Below the pieces are notes generated by a model. The model was given only the letters and a program-made list of their open reading frames with translations, had not been told where the DNA came from and did not search any database. Of a DNA stretch of 64,000 nucleotides, positions 33,547 through 44,536 are shown piece by piece. A program made the translations under genes and the position numbers. The number at the start of each line of letters is the position of its first letter. Position 1 is the first letter of the stretch. The stretch is from Henckelia pumila (taxonomy: Eukaryota > Streptophyta > Magnoliopsida > Lamiales > Gesneriaceae): positions 173,507,685-173,571,684 of the forward strand of contig NC_133123.1 of NCBI RefSeq assembly GCF_033568475.1, in the 5' to 3' direction.

Positions 33547-36431
33547 TGTAACACCCGGTACTTTTAATACGTAAATTCGCATGCATAATTAGGGATTTTA
33601 TTTATTTAGAATTTTAGATTTATGGGTTAAATAATTATTTGAATTATTTGTGCATGATTTAATTTATTTTTTTTAAGCATTTAACCCATAATTAGTGATT
33701 TTTAGGATTTTTAGTATTTTATTGTTTTGATCGCGTAGACGGGACCGTGGACGGACGAAATACCAAAATTCTTAGCCAAAAATATTTTATGAGTTTTTGA
33801 GCCTTAAAATAATATTTTAAGGTATTTTGTCAAGAAAATTTTAGTATTTAATTATATATTTATTTAGGAGTTTATTTTTATCCAAAATAAGTCATTTTAA
33901 TGACTTTTATTAAATTTTAAAAAATTCCATATTTTAATATTTCGGGATTTAGCTTTTCCCATCAGATTATTATTATTATTAGGGGTTTTTAAATATTTGT
34001 TTTAGGGTTGATTATCTTCCTAAATAAGTTATTAACCTAATTAAATTCTAATTAACCAAAAATCTATCCTATCTACCCTAAACTCACGTCTCCCTCTCCC
34101 TTAGCCGCCTCCAACCTTTCTCCATCACCATCTTCACGTTCCAACAGATTATAGCAGCCTCCATACCCGAAACCTTGAAGTTTTTGGCTTGGTTTAAAGA
34201 TTTGTTCGTCCCGAACATCGTATACGCATCACGTATCATATTTTCGATCAAACTTCGGTGCAAGACATGATTCTTTCTCTTTTTTTCGTGCCATATCAGT
34301 TATTATGCGTGTGTGTGTGTAGGCATCAAACTTTTCATTGAAATTTTCAGTAAAACAAATCGGATTTCTGGAGGTATGCACATGGTTCTTTGATTTCATT
34401 AACATACTCACGTTTTTATGGTTATGGGCGTGCATGGCTGCTGGTCCATGGTTCAGAGGGGGGTCTTAGGGTCCCTATGCTGGGTTTGGTTGGATGGTTA
34501 AGGCTGGAACAGGGCTGGAGTCAAGCTGCATTAGTTCTGGGTCCAAGGGTGTGCAGGTTCAGGGTTCTGAGGAAGAAGACTTTGTTCTCCTTCATTTTGG
34601 GTGAGGCCTGAAGGGTTTGAACCATCTAGATGTTGGTTAGGATTGAGAAGTGGTTTCACGGAAAAATATGGCCGGAGTAGGAAGAACGATCGAAAGTCCC
34701 GGCGTTGCTCAGGTCTGCGCGCAAGTCTAGGATAGGCTGACTTGCAGAGGTTCGTTCTCCTTCGTTATGCCATCATTTTGTCTGGTTTTTAGCTTTTTGG
34801 AAATGTATTTGAGTGCACTACGTTCATGAGGTGGTTTCACGGCCAAATGTTTCTGGAGCAGATGGCACGAACAAATCTCGTGGAACTGCTCAAACTGTTG
34901 GCCTAGAAAGGGGTAGGGAGAGGAGGTTTGGGCTAGTTTCGGGTCTGGGCCGGGTCTGAGTGGTCCGGGTTGGGTCAGTAGGGTAGTGGGTCAGGTTAAG
35001 TTGGTCCGGGTCCGGGTTGGTGGGCCGGGCTCGAGTCTTTTTAATTTTAAAGTATTTTAGGATTTAATTGGTTTTTGGGCCAATTAATTTGAAATAAAAT
35101 GATTTGGGTTCCATTTAATTTCTTTGGGATAAATTTAATTATTTTTGGGCTTAATTAAATTAATTTAAGTTAGTCCAATAATTTTTATGGGCTTGGGGGC
35201 CCATGGAAGTTATTGGGCCAGTCTTTGGGCTTTTGGGCCCATTGGGCCAGAATAGGTTGTTATTGGGCCAGAAATGTCTTAATGGGCTTTAATTAATTAA
35301 ATGGGCTTATAATAATTTTTATTGGGCTTAAGTATGTTATTGGGCCAGTCTCAGTGTTAATGGGTCAGTCTCTGTGTTAATGGGCCAGATTTAAGTAAAT
35401 GGGCTTGAGTGTTAGGGCCAGCAGTCCAGTACAATCCATGAGAAATTTGCATGTGTCCTGAATATATATTTAATTACTTTATGCATGGGAGTTATTTTGA
35501 ATATTTATATGTTAGTATGAAATTAAATTAAATATATATGAAGGACACACATTTTATTTAAGTACATGCATTCATGAAATAATTTTTATGCATGATTTAA
35601 TGTTTAAGGTTGAGCAAAAGAAAATATTTTATGTTGGAAGTTGAAGTAGTGTGACAATTTAAGGGGGACTCGTCCCCATATGTGAACTATTGAAGGGCAG
35701 TTTACTGCCAATTTAAGAGGTGATTCGTCACCGCCACGTACGTTGGTTTCCACACTGATCAGTATTTGATGTATGATTTAAGGTTACACTATGGATATAA
35801 CCATGCGATGTTAGAAAATACTTCGCTCAACAATGTAGGTATTATTTATGTTATGATATTTAAGTTAATTTAAGTTATGTGATGTCAATGATATTTTAAG
35901 CATGCTCATTCATGTATATGTTATGTATTAGTATTAAAGTGATTTAAATTATTTTAAACCCTTGTTATGTTAGCATGTGGGGCCTCTAGGCTCACTACAC
36001 TGGTATGGTGCAGGTGAGTACGTGGAGGAGGATGTAGCTCCTACCGGCGGCGAGGACGCATGAGCAGACTGGCAGTGATCCCCCGTGACCGTTGTCTGAG
36101 TCTTTATGCATGTCTCGAGTTTTTAGCATGTTACATTTTAATTATTTTCAGTGGTTGTGATTTGGAATATTTTATTTAAGTAATTTTCAGTGCATGCAAA
36201 ACTTTAATTTATTTCACTTTTGTCAGTATTTTATTTAACGCATGACTCAGATATTTAAATTATGAAATGTTAATTTTTCGATTTGTTGCATTATTTTTAT
36301 TCAAGTTATTTATTTTTAAATCTATTTATTCTGTGCATATATGTATGGGCATGTATGTACATATTTTTATTTAGTAAAAAAAAAAAATTTCCGCATATTT
36401 ATTTATTAATTATAGAGTTAGGGTCGTTTCA
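33547..36431 (+). repeat. 3' LTR of the Tekay-like element
   Basis: TGTAACACCC...GGGTCGTTTCA, 2885 bp. It aligns along its length with 26495-29394, with few base differences and small indels. Confidence 0.92.
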
Positions 36432-36480
36432 TGCCTGGGCTTTGAATTCCACTGATGTGGGCCACTGAGGTGGACTTTGT
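36432..36480 (-). repeat. 59-bp tandem array 2 of the TAT element, right remnant
   Basis: The sequence after the Tekay-like element continues the interrupted 59-bp unit (TGCCTGGGCTTTGAATTCC to GGTGGACTTTG), ending the array. Confidence 0.9.
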
Positions 36481-36676
36481 AGGGTAAGTTCCATAAAACA
36501 AAATTGACTTTTGCATTTAAATTGTTCCAAAAATTGACGCTAAACAGGACTGACCATAAAGTAAACAAACCAAGATTGACTTCTGCAAAACATTGAGAAA
36601 TAAATAGCGCAAAAAGAATGACTAACTGGTTATCCAGCTTAGGGAGCTATAGCATGATGAGGCCCGAGCTGAGCTA
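36481..36676 (-). other. TAT non-coding spacer downstream of integrase
   Basis: No gene is seen. It separates the end of the array from the stop codon of pol. Confidence 0.5.
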
Positions 36677-39521
36677 CTAGGGATAGTATTTTTTCAAGTG
36701 TTGAGCATTCCATGGCCTTTTACCCCTCTTGCCTTGGGCATCTTTCAAGTAATATGCAGCTATTCCAGCTTTTCCTATCACCTTGAATGGGCCTTCATAC
36801 TTGGCCTCTAGCTTTCCTCTTTCCCCTGGATGTTGTATCTTTCGCATAACCAGATCTCCCTCCTGGAAAACCTTAGGGTATACTCTTTTGTTGTAGGCCT
36901 GGGTCATTCGTTTGCGATAGGCTGCGAGCCTAATTGCAGACCGGGACCTGTGCTCCTCAAGTAAGTCCAAATCCATTGCTCGCAGTTCTTGTTTGTTTGG
37001 GCCGTATGCCATGATCCTGGCACTCTCTTGTCCGATCTCTGCTGGGAGAACAGCTTCAGTCCCATACACCATGCTGAAAGGGGTTTCACCCGTACCGGAT
37101 CGAGTTGTAGTTCGGTAAGACCACAATACTGAAGGGAGCTCGTCTGCCCACTTGCCCTTGGCTGCATCCAATCGTGTCTTAAGGTCTTGGACTATCGTTC
37201 TGTTGGTAACTTCGACTTGTACATTCCCTTGCGGGTATGCTACAGAGGTGAAAACTTGTTCGATCTTCATTTCCTGGCACTATGCCCGAACTTTGGATCC
37301 ACAGAACTGTCTCCCATTATCTGATGCCAACCTGCGAGGGATTCCGAAGCGGCACACTATATTTTTCCATAGAAAATTGAGCACTTCATTTTCTGTAATT
37401 TTGGCTAAGGGCTCGGCTTCAACCCATTTGGAAAAATAATCGACTGCGACCAACAAAAATTTTCTTTGTCCTGTGCTAACAGGGAATGGCCCCACAATAT
37501 CCATTCCCCATTGATCAAAAGGACAAGCGGCCACCACTGCCTTCATGTATTCTGCAGGTCTCCATTGTAGGTTAGCATGTATCTGGAAATTATAACAAGA
37601 ATTAACCAGATCTGCTGAGTCTTTCCGCATGGTTGGCCAGAAGAATCCTGCCAAAAGTGCTTTTCGAGCTAGGGTTAGACTGCCCAGGTGACTGCCACAA
37701 GACCCTTCATGAATTTCTCGTAAGACATAATTGGCCTCATCAGGACCCAAACATTTTAACAAAGGCTGAGAGAAAGATCGTTTAAACAGAATTTGATCGA
37801 TCACGACAAAGCGGAGAGCCCTTCTCTTAACTTCCTTTGCTTTCTTATTATCACTCGGTAATTCTTTCTTGTTTAGATATTTGTGCATATCATATCGCCA
37901 GTCTCCTTCCGGTATCTGAGCTATAATTTCATCCAGAGTTTCTAGTTGCGAAACAAGTTCCCGACCTGTGACAATGGGATCAGATCAGTTACTCAGAGCA
38001 TTGGCTAAGCGGGCCAAGTGGTCTGCCTTAATATTTTCAGCCCGGGGGATAAGCTCTAAGTTCAACTCGGTGAACCCCTCTTTGGCTTTGTCTAATGCTT
38101 TGATATATCTCAACATCTTCTCATCTTTACATTCAAATCTCCCGTTGCTCTGTTGGATTGCTAATTGGGAATCGGAATACAGATTAGCTCGGGAGATGCC
38201 CAAGTTTCGTGCTGCTTTGAGCCCAAGCAATAATGCCTCATATTCCGCTTCATTGTTTGAGGCCTTGAAGTCTAACCTGATTGAAATATTAGTTTCTTCC
38301 CCCTAAGGTGAGATGATCACAATTCCAGCTCCGCACCCGGACTGACATGATGACCCATCTACGAAAATCTTCCATAATTCTTCTTGTTCTAGTTGTACTG
38401 TCTCCGCTAAGAAATCAGCTAGGGCTTGAGATTTTATGGCTGTCCGGGGCTCGAATTTGATGTCATACTCACTCAACTCTGTAATCCATCTGATAAGTCT
38501 CCCTGATGCATCTGGATTAGCTGCAATTTTTCCCAGAACGCTGTTGGTGAGCACCGTGATGGGGTGTGACAAAAAATAAGGACGCAATTTTCTTGCAGTG
38601 ATAACTAAAGCTAAGGCTAGTTTTTCCTGCGTTAAATAGTTGAGTTCAGCTCCCTTCAAGGCATGACTCACAAAGTACACAGGCTGATGATTTATTCCGT
38701 CCTTCTTGACTAGGACTGAACTGGCTGCTCGGTTGGTCACCGCCAGATATAAGAACAATTCTTCCCCTTGGATAGGCTTATTCAGCACAGGCAACTGCTT
38801 TAAGTAAGATTTCAAGTCTTGGAAAGCTTTCTCACTTTCATCATTCCATTCAAAATTTTTTGTTTTTCGTAGTGCCTTAAAGAAAGGGAGGCTTTTATCT
38901 GCTCATCTGCATAGAAACCGGGCCAGTGCTGTAATTCTTCCTGTTAATCTCTGTACTTCCTGTATATTCTTGGGGGAGCTCATAGTAATGATGGCTTGGA
39001 CCTTTTCGGGATTAGCTTCGATTCCCCTTCTTGTAACCATGTAACCCAAAAACATTCCAGCTCGGACTCCGAAAGTACACTTGCTGCGGTTTAGCTTAAG
39101 CCGATAGTGCTTTAAAGTCTGAAAAGTTTGAGTTAGGTCGGTAATGAACTGGTCCGCAGTTCGGGTCTTGACCAGGATATCATCTACATAGACCTCGATA
39201 TTTTTTTCAATTTGCTGCTCGAATACTCTATCCATCAACCTTTGGTATGTAGCCCCGGCGTTTTTGAGTCCAAACGGCATGACCACATAGGAATAGGTTC
39301 CTGCTGATGTGACAAAACTGACCTTGTCTTTGTCCTCTTTTGCCAAGGGAGTTTGGTGATATCCTTGGTAAGCATCCAAAAAGCTAAGTAATTCATGCCC
39401 TGCAGTGGAATCGACAAGCTGGTCTATTCTAGGTAGGGGGTAGCAATCTTTAGGGCATGCTTTATTCAAATCTCGAAAATCTACACACATACGCCATTTT
39501 CCCATAGATTTTGGGACTAAG
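36677..39521 (-). pseudogene. TAT-type pol, 3' part: reverse transcriptase, two RNase H domains, integrase
   Basis: Read on the minus strand from 39521. Reverse transcriptase has GKWRMCVDFRDLNKACPKD and the catalytic YVDD at 39190-39179. The first RNase H is at about 38815-38560. A second, archaeal-type RNase H (FVDGSSCQSGCGAGIV to NLYSDSQLAIQQ and ADHLARLANAL, about 38370-37985) is a TAT hallmark. The integrase has a zinc-binding region in which the final Cys of CX2C reads Phe (SCYNFQIH), the core motifs WGMDIVGPFP and LASDNGRQFCGS, and a C-terminal tail ending at 36677. All pieces share one frame. It is broken only by stops near 38900, 38302, 37984 and 37279, with no frameshift seen. The frame continues upstream across the Cassandra LTR. 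Confidence 0.9.
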
Positions 39522-39903
39522 TGTAACGCCCCACTGTATCAAGACGAGTCTTTTCAGCGTGCTTATGTCCTCACTCACACGCACCCTGGAAAACTTCCCA
39601 GGGGGTCACCCATCCTATAATTGCCCCAAGTCAAGCACGCTTAACTTTGGAGTTCTTATGTGATGAGCTCCCGAAAAGAAGATGCATCTTCTTGATATGA
39701 GTGGCACATATGAAATCTTTTAAGCTCTCCTCAACTATGCAGTCCCATAACTACACAGTCTCAGAATCCCTCTCATTCCGGCAGAATCGGTTCATTCATG
39801 TCTCCCTCCGCCTAGAAGCCTTTCAGGAGCCGCTCATTGTTCGTGCAACCTCTTGGAACCGGCGATCACTCCCTGCCTCCTCAGCCCCGGGCATCACACT
39901 AAG
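39517..39903 (-). mobile_element. Cassandra solo LTR with 5S rRNA-like segment
   Basis: A 377-bp unit (39522-39898) begins TGTGATGCCC and ends GGGGCGTTACA on the minus strand. It is flanked by perfect CTAAG duplications (39517-39521, 39899-39903). Within it, about 39558-39660 on the minus strand resembles 5S rRNA: AGAACTCCAAAGTTAAGCGT, then AGGATGGGTGACCCCCTGGG. These cover the A box and C box of the internal Pol III promoter. LTRs with an embedded 5S sequence define Cassandra (a TRIM). Only one LTR with no internal region is present, so it is a solo LTR left by recombination. It splits the TAT reverse transcriptase. Confidence 0.93.
39558..39660 (-). promoter_or_regulatory. 5S rRNA-like Pol III promoter segment in the Cassandra LTR
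   Basis: The A-box-like GTTAAGCGTGCTTG and C-box-like GATGGGTGACCCCCTGGGAA are well kept. The intermediate element (AATTATAGGAT) is changed from the plant 5S form. It is not a true 5S gene: the start and end of 5S rRNA are diverged and it sits inside a transposon LTR. Confidence 0.75.
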
Positions 39904-40913
39904 ACTATGTTAGACAACCAGGTCGGGAAATGGATTTCTTCAATATGCCCAGCCCTGAGTAGCTCGTCCACCTGCTCCTTTATTACTGCATCTTTTTCAG
40001 GACCGAAGTGCCTTTTCTTTAGAATAATAGGGCGACGGCCCTTTATTACATTGAGCTTGTGCTCTGCTACTTCCCGATGGACCCCTACCAGGTCTGAAAC
40101 TGAAGACGCGAAGACGTCTTTATTTTTTTGCAAGCATTCCAGTAGTAGTTGCTTCAACTCTGCTTCAAGGGTACGGGCAATTTTTACCATCCCCGAAGGA
40201 GGGGAGATCATTATTTCTTCAATTTCTTCTTCAGCAGTGACAGATGTGTCTTCTATCAAGTTGACTTTTTCCATGCCAGCAAGTCCAGGTCTGTCAACAT
40301 TATCAGTCCTGGCTACTTTTTGCTCTATTCTGACTTCCTCCACATAACACTTTCGTGCAATAACTTGATCACCTTGCACCTCACCGACCTCATTACACAC
40401 TGGGAACTTAATTTTCTAATGCAGAGCTGAAGCGACGGCCATGAAAGTGGTCATGGCAGGTCTACCCAGTATGGAGTTATAGGCAGACGGAGCGTCTACT
40501 ATAATAAAGCTCAAAATCCTGGTCTTGCGACCGTTGCCTTTCCCAAGAGTCAGGGGTAGATGTACTAACCCAACAGGCCGGATTGCATGACCCGTGAAAC
40601 CAAAGAGTGATGTGACGACGGGCTGTATTTTGTACTGTCCCAGGTCCATTTGATTGATAGCTTCTTGAAATAGAACATTGACAGAACTGCCTGAATCCAC
40701 AAATTTCCGGGCCACATCGTAATTCGCGACCATGGCCCTTATTACCAGTGCATCATTATGGTTGTTAGCAACCCCTTTTAAATCTTCCGGCCCAAAAGAG
40801 AGGGTCGGGCCAATGTTGAAAGTTTGGTTGTCAATCTCCATATTTATTAATTTTCGGCTGCTAGTTTTCTTAGCTCGATTGGAATCTCCATCAGTAGGGC
40901 CTCCTGAAATCAT
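39899..40913 (-). pseudogene. TAT-type protease and start of reverse transcriptase
   Basis: From 40913 leftward: the protease region with VDSGSSVNVLFQEAI (about 40700-40655) and FGFTGHAIRPVG, a TAG at about 40416 in frame, then a variable linker. The N-terminal part of reverse transcriptase follows (AEHKLNVIKGRRPIILKKR, VDELLRAGHIEEIHFPTWL) and ends at the Cassandra target site. Counting the 5-bp target duplication once, the frame matches that at 39521, showing that Cassandra inserted into an otherwise continuous pol frame. Confidence 0.88.
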
Positions 40914-40955
40914 ATTGATAATTCCCCGAGCAGGCGGAGCCGGTCTTTAATGAGC

Positions 40956-42152
40956 TCAGTCATCCCTGGGCTGGTCCTGATTTGGGCGATTGAAATCCTC
41001 ATGAGGAGGAGCAGTCCTGACTCTCTGTCTCGATCTTCCTCGTTGTTTCCTGTTCGAACGGTACCCCTCTTGTCGGATCAATATATTTTTTATTTCAGAA
41101 TGTTGTTGTATTATCCTCTCAATCTCCTGATCTAATTGTCGGCAGTCTTCTGTAGTATGCCCGTACTCATTATGAAAGTGACAATATTTATCTGATTGCC
41201 TATTTCGGGGTCCATTTTTCATCCACGGAGGCCTTTGTGTGAGTTTTCGATCGTCACAAATTTGTAGGGCTCGGACTTTACTCATGCGTAAAGGAGTGAA
41301 AGAGGTGAATTCTCCCAACAATGCAGGTCGGAATGGCTGTCCCATCCCTGAATTATTGTTTGGAACTCTATTGTTCTTTGGACTTTTCGGCCGTTCCCTC
41401 TTCACAGCTGCCCGCGAAACCTGTATCTCTTCCATGTTGACATATTTTTCAGCTCGGGCAAGTAATTTTTCATATGTTTCTGGCGGCCTCTTTATTAGAG
41501 ATTTAAGAAAATCTTTTGTATCCAGCCCTTGCATGAAAGCACTGATGAGCAGGTCTGGAGTAGCCATGGGTACCTCGAGAGCCAAGGCACTAAACCTGCG
41601 GATGTATGCTCTCAAATTTTCATGTTCTCTTTGCTTGATTGCAAAGAGGCTGAAAGTAGTGGTAGGATGCTTTTTGCTGCTAGCAAAGTGATGCAAAAAG
41701 GATTTGCTGAAATCCTTGAATTCCTTGATCTCCCCAGGACGTAGCATATTGAACCATTGCTGGGCTGGTCCTATGAGAGTAGTAAGGAAAGACCGGCACT
41801 TAATCTGATCAGAATATTTATGCAACAGAGCTGCATTCTCAAAGCGTGCCAAATGGTCTTCAGGATCCCCTTTGCCATCATACTCCCCAACATGAGGCAA
41901 TTTGAACTGATTGGGGAGGTCGGCGTCCAATATCTCCTGAGTAAAAGGAATGTTTCTTGTTGTGGTAGCTAGGTACCCGGACTATTTTTTCCTTAACTGC
42001 TTCATCTCCTCCTTCAACTTTCTGATTTCATCGAGGTGGGCATTATGATCAATGTGCAGTGGATTGGCCCCTGCTCTTTCTGCAAAAGCCCTCTGAACAG
42101 CTCGAGTTACTAGTACCTCTAAATTTGGGTGATCTCCATTCTGATTAGCCAT
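40956..42152 (-). pseudogene. TAT-type gag
   Basis: ATG at 42152 opens MANQNGDHPNLEVLVTRAVQ, and a single in-frame TAG (41984-41982) interrupts it. After that comes a retrotransposon gag domain (FKLPHVGEYDGKGDPEDHLA, about 41905-41830; PAQQWFNML; FASSKKHPTTTFSL). Near the C-terminus is a CCHC knuckle (CHFHNEYGHTTEDC, about 41200-41160) and a basic tail. Gag forms the particle that packages element RNA. The reading ends at 40956, then protease begins in the same frame. Confidence 0.88.
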
Positions 42153-42174
42153 CGAAACTCTTTTTCTTCAAATT

Positions 42175-42191
42175 CCCACAGACGGAGCCAA
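42175..42191 (-). other. Primer binding site of the TAT-type element
   Basis: On the minus strand TTGGCTCCGTCTGTGGG lies three to five bases after the 5' LTR end. It resembles the TGGCGCCGTCTGTGGG-type primer sites of TAT elements; I do not assign the tRNA. Confidence 0.6.
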
Positions 42192-42195
42192 TTGA

Positions 42196-42665
42196 TGATG
42201 TCGGAATTTTACCTCGGGTTCGGTCTGGTAGAATGGATCCTCCAAATCTCCAATGAAGCAGGTCGGGTCGGGTACACCAAGTTCTGCACAAGCAACAGCT
42301 AGGTCAAGGGGCGCCGAAAGTGTTTTCGGCGTGACCTCTCCGATGCCTAAGTCAGTGTCTTGAAGGCAGATGGTATGATTAATGCGAAAATTGAGAGATA
42401 TGAGTGCGTGAAAGTAAAAGTGAGTAATGAATAATGAATACCATAACAGTACCTGTATTTATAGAAAAAATAGAGTAAGTTACCTAGTCGAATTATAAGA
42501 TGTCATGGAGTAGGACTCTTCACTCATTGGCCCGCCCTTGAGTTTATCCCTATCTCATTCATATCTGTGCAATGGTCAAGCTTATCTCCAATGTATTCAA
42601 GTTCCACTTGACCTATAAAACATACCAAGCCCTATTGGGCCCCAGCTCGAGTCAGCCCGGTAATA
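42196..42665 (-). repeat. Right (5') LTR of the TAT-type element, first part
   Basis: Matches the left LTR from TGATGTCGG to CAGCCCGGTAATA, where the Copia element is inserted. The LTR resumes at 52236-52256 (AAGCATCCCAGATCTTG) and is interrupted again by the Ty3 element at 52257. The remainder lies outside the window. Confidence 0.85.
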
Positions 42666-44522
42666 TGTTGGAAAACTGGCGAGTTCCCAGACCAATTACG
42701 ATTGATACCCGGTGCAGCGGAAGTTTAAAAATTTTTCATGGAACGTTTCCATGGTATGGGTATCAACCGTTCATCGATTGAATTACGTGTGTGTAAAATT
42801 TAAATAACAATTAAATAAATTTTACCTCAAATCTCGCAACGAGATTAATGGACACCAACAGAACAATTCTGCTCTTGTTGTCTCTCCCTGGAACCGATGA
42901 ACGCCTTCAATCAGGTCCACGAACAGAGGTTTAATCCCTCTGATAGATTGCACTAGAAAATCTATCAGAAGTTTTCTGCGAAGAGAATACACGAATTTGA
43001 TTCGTTATTCCTTACTGCGATTCAAAATCACAGACCGGAATTTTCTCGGGCAGAGAGGAGGGGTCGGCCGAAAACGTTTTGAGAGGGGTAGGGTTTCGAT
43101 TTTTTTTTCTCTCAAAATTATGAGCTATCGTGTATAATTTCTGTACTGAAATAACTTATTTATAATGCAGGCCACTAACACCTTAGGGCCCATTAGTCAT
43201 AAGTTAGGGCCCGACAAGCAAAGCCCGCACGTTCAGAAATTAATATAAAATTCATCGTGACTCCGATTGATGAACCGATTTCACCAATGTGCACAGAAAC
43301 CATTTCTGCACATTTTAAAGTCAAAATAAATTTTCCTGAATCCGAATTCAGTGGTTTCCAAAAATGTACATCCCTATGTCATTTTAGGAAATCCTACTCC
43401 CTTACTCTTAAGAAGTCCAACTTCTTTATTCATTAAATTTAACTCTTTAAATTTAACTATCTCAACGGGGATTAAAACTCCATTACACTGTGTGACCCTC
43501 AATGGTTCAGGGATACAGCTAGCCGTGGGCTCACAACTCCTTGTGACTCGGAACAACACTTTCCGACTTGCCCAACGAATCATGGTAAAGCGCCTAGCAA
43601 CATCGCCCCATGATTCCCTAGGTATCACTGATAGTGCCTACAAGAACCAGTAGATTTTGGTTAACGTACAGTACGGTCCCTTCATCCATATATCCCGATC
43701 GAATCAACAACCATTGGTATATCGAGAGTCGCTCAAGATTCGATAACTATGCAATACATCTTGAAGATCAAATTAGTGACATCGCATGTGCTACTAAGAA
43801 ACCATTTCTTAAATCACATCAAGTACTCTGGCCAGAGATTTGTCACACTAATATCTCCTCAGATCGCATAGGATATCCACACTCGCAAGTATGTGGTGAA
43901 TCCTTGACAACAATGCATTGACTCCTATATGTGTCGTAACTGTACCCAATCTCGACACCTGATGACCCCCTCAGAGTCGGTAAACGAGTCAAAGCACAGT
44001 ACTAGCATATAGAGTCTCCATGATGTTTCAAGTCGTAAGGACTAATGGTGTACAACCAAAACCGCGGACTTTATCCACTCGATAAGTGATAACCACTTGG
44101 AAAGTCCGGATAGGGTAGTTCGACTATTCATCCTATGAATATCCATTTGCATGCTTCGAACATCTCCATGTTCCCTACCAATGAAACGTGGTACTCCGCA
44201 TCGCAAATGCTAGTCTCAAACTCGAGCGATCCTTATCCTTATTATCGGACGGCTCAATCGACTAGGAACGGTTTTAGAATATACAGTGACTATAAGATGT
44301 ATTTCATGATAGACATCTCCATGTTCTACCACATCTTACATACACTATAGTATATTCAAGGTCTTTATCAAAACAACAATAGTATATCACAATATAACAA
44401 TATGAAGTAATATAAAGTCATTGCCATAAAAGTGTAAATAATATTAAACAAAAGATTGTTTATACAAAGAGTCAACAAAGCCCATAGCCACACAGTTGGC
44501 TCACTGGGCACCCACTCTTACA
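42666..44522 (-). repeat. 3' LTR of the Copia element
   Basis: 1857 bp, TGTAAGAGTGGG...TTTTCCAACA on the minus strand. TATA box TTATAAATAAG at about 43165-43155 (minus). Confidence 0.95.
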
Positions 44523-44536
44523 ATCTCCCACTTGCC
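44523..44536 (-). other. Polypurine tract of the Copia element
   Basis: GGCAAGTGGGAGAT on the minus strand lies directly between the gag-pol stop codon and the 3' LTR; there is no other 3' spacer. Confidence 0.85.

Larger units (their letters stand above)
26490..36436 (+). mobile_element. Tekay/Del-like Ty3 (chromovirus) retrotransposon
   Basis: A complete structure: TGCCT target duplications (26490-26494 and 36432-36436), two long LTRs, a primer site two bases after the 5' LTR, gag-pol remains, and a polypurine tract directly before the 3' LTR. The pol order is protease, reverse transcriptase, RNase H, integrase with a C-terminal chromodomain-like end, as in Tekay/Del chromoviruses. The internal region is only 4.15 kb. 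The N-terminal half of gag is deleted and pol has several frameshifts and stops, so it cannot move on its own. It is inserted inside one 59-bp repeat unit of the TAT element. Confidence 0.9.

Noticed and set aside
39558-39660. A 5S rRNA gene
   Set aside because: Similarity is partial, it sits inside a Cassandra LTR with target duplication, and the 5S ends are diverged.
39701-40347. Open frames on the + strand over the Cassandra LTR and TAT pol
   Set aside because: Antisense shadows of the minus-strand protease/reverse transcriptase frame.
43351-43921. Open frames on the + strand in the Copia LTR (and copies at 51064-51634)
   Set aside because: They lie antisense in an LTR and repeat only because the LTR is duplicated.
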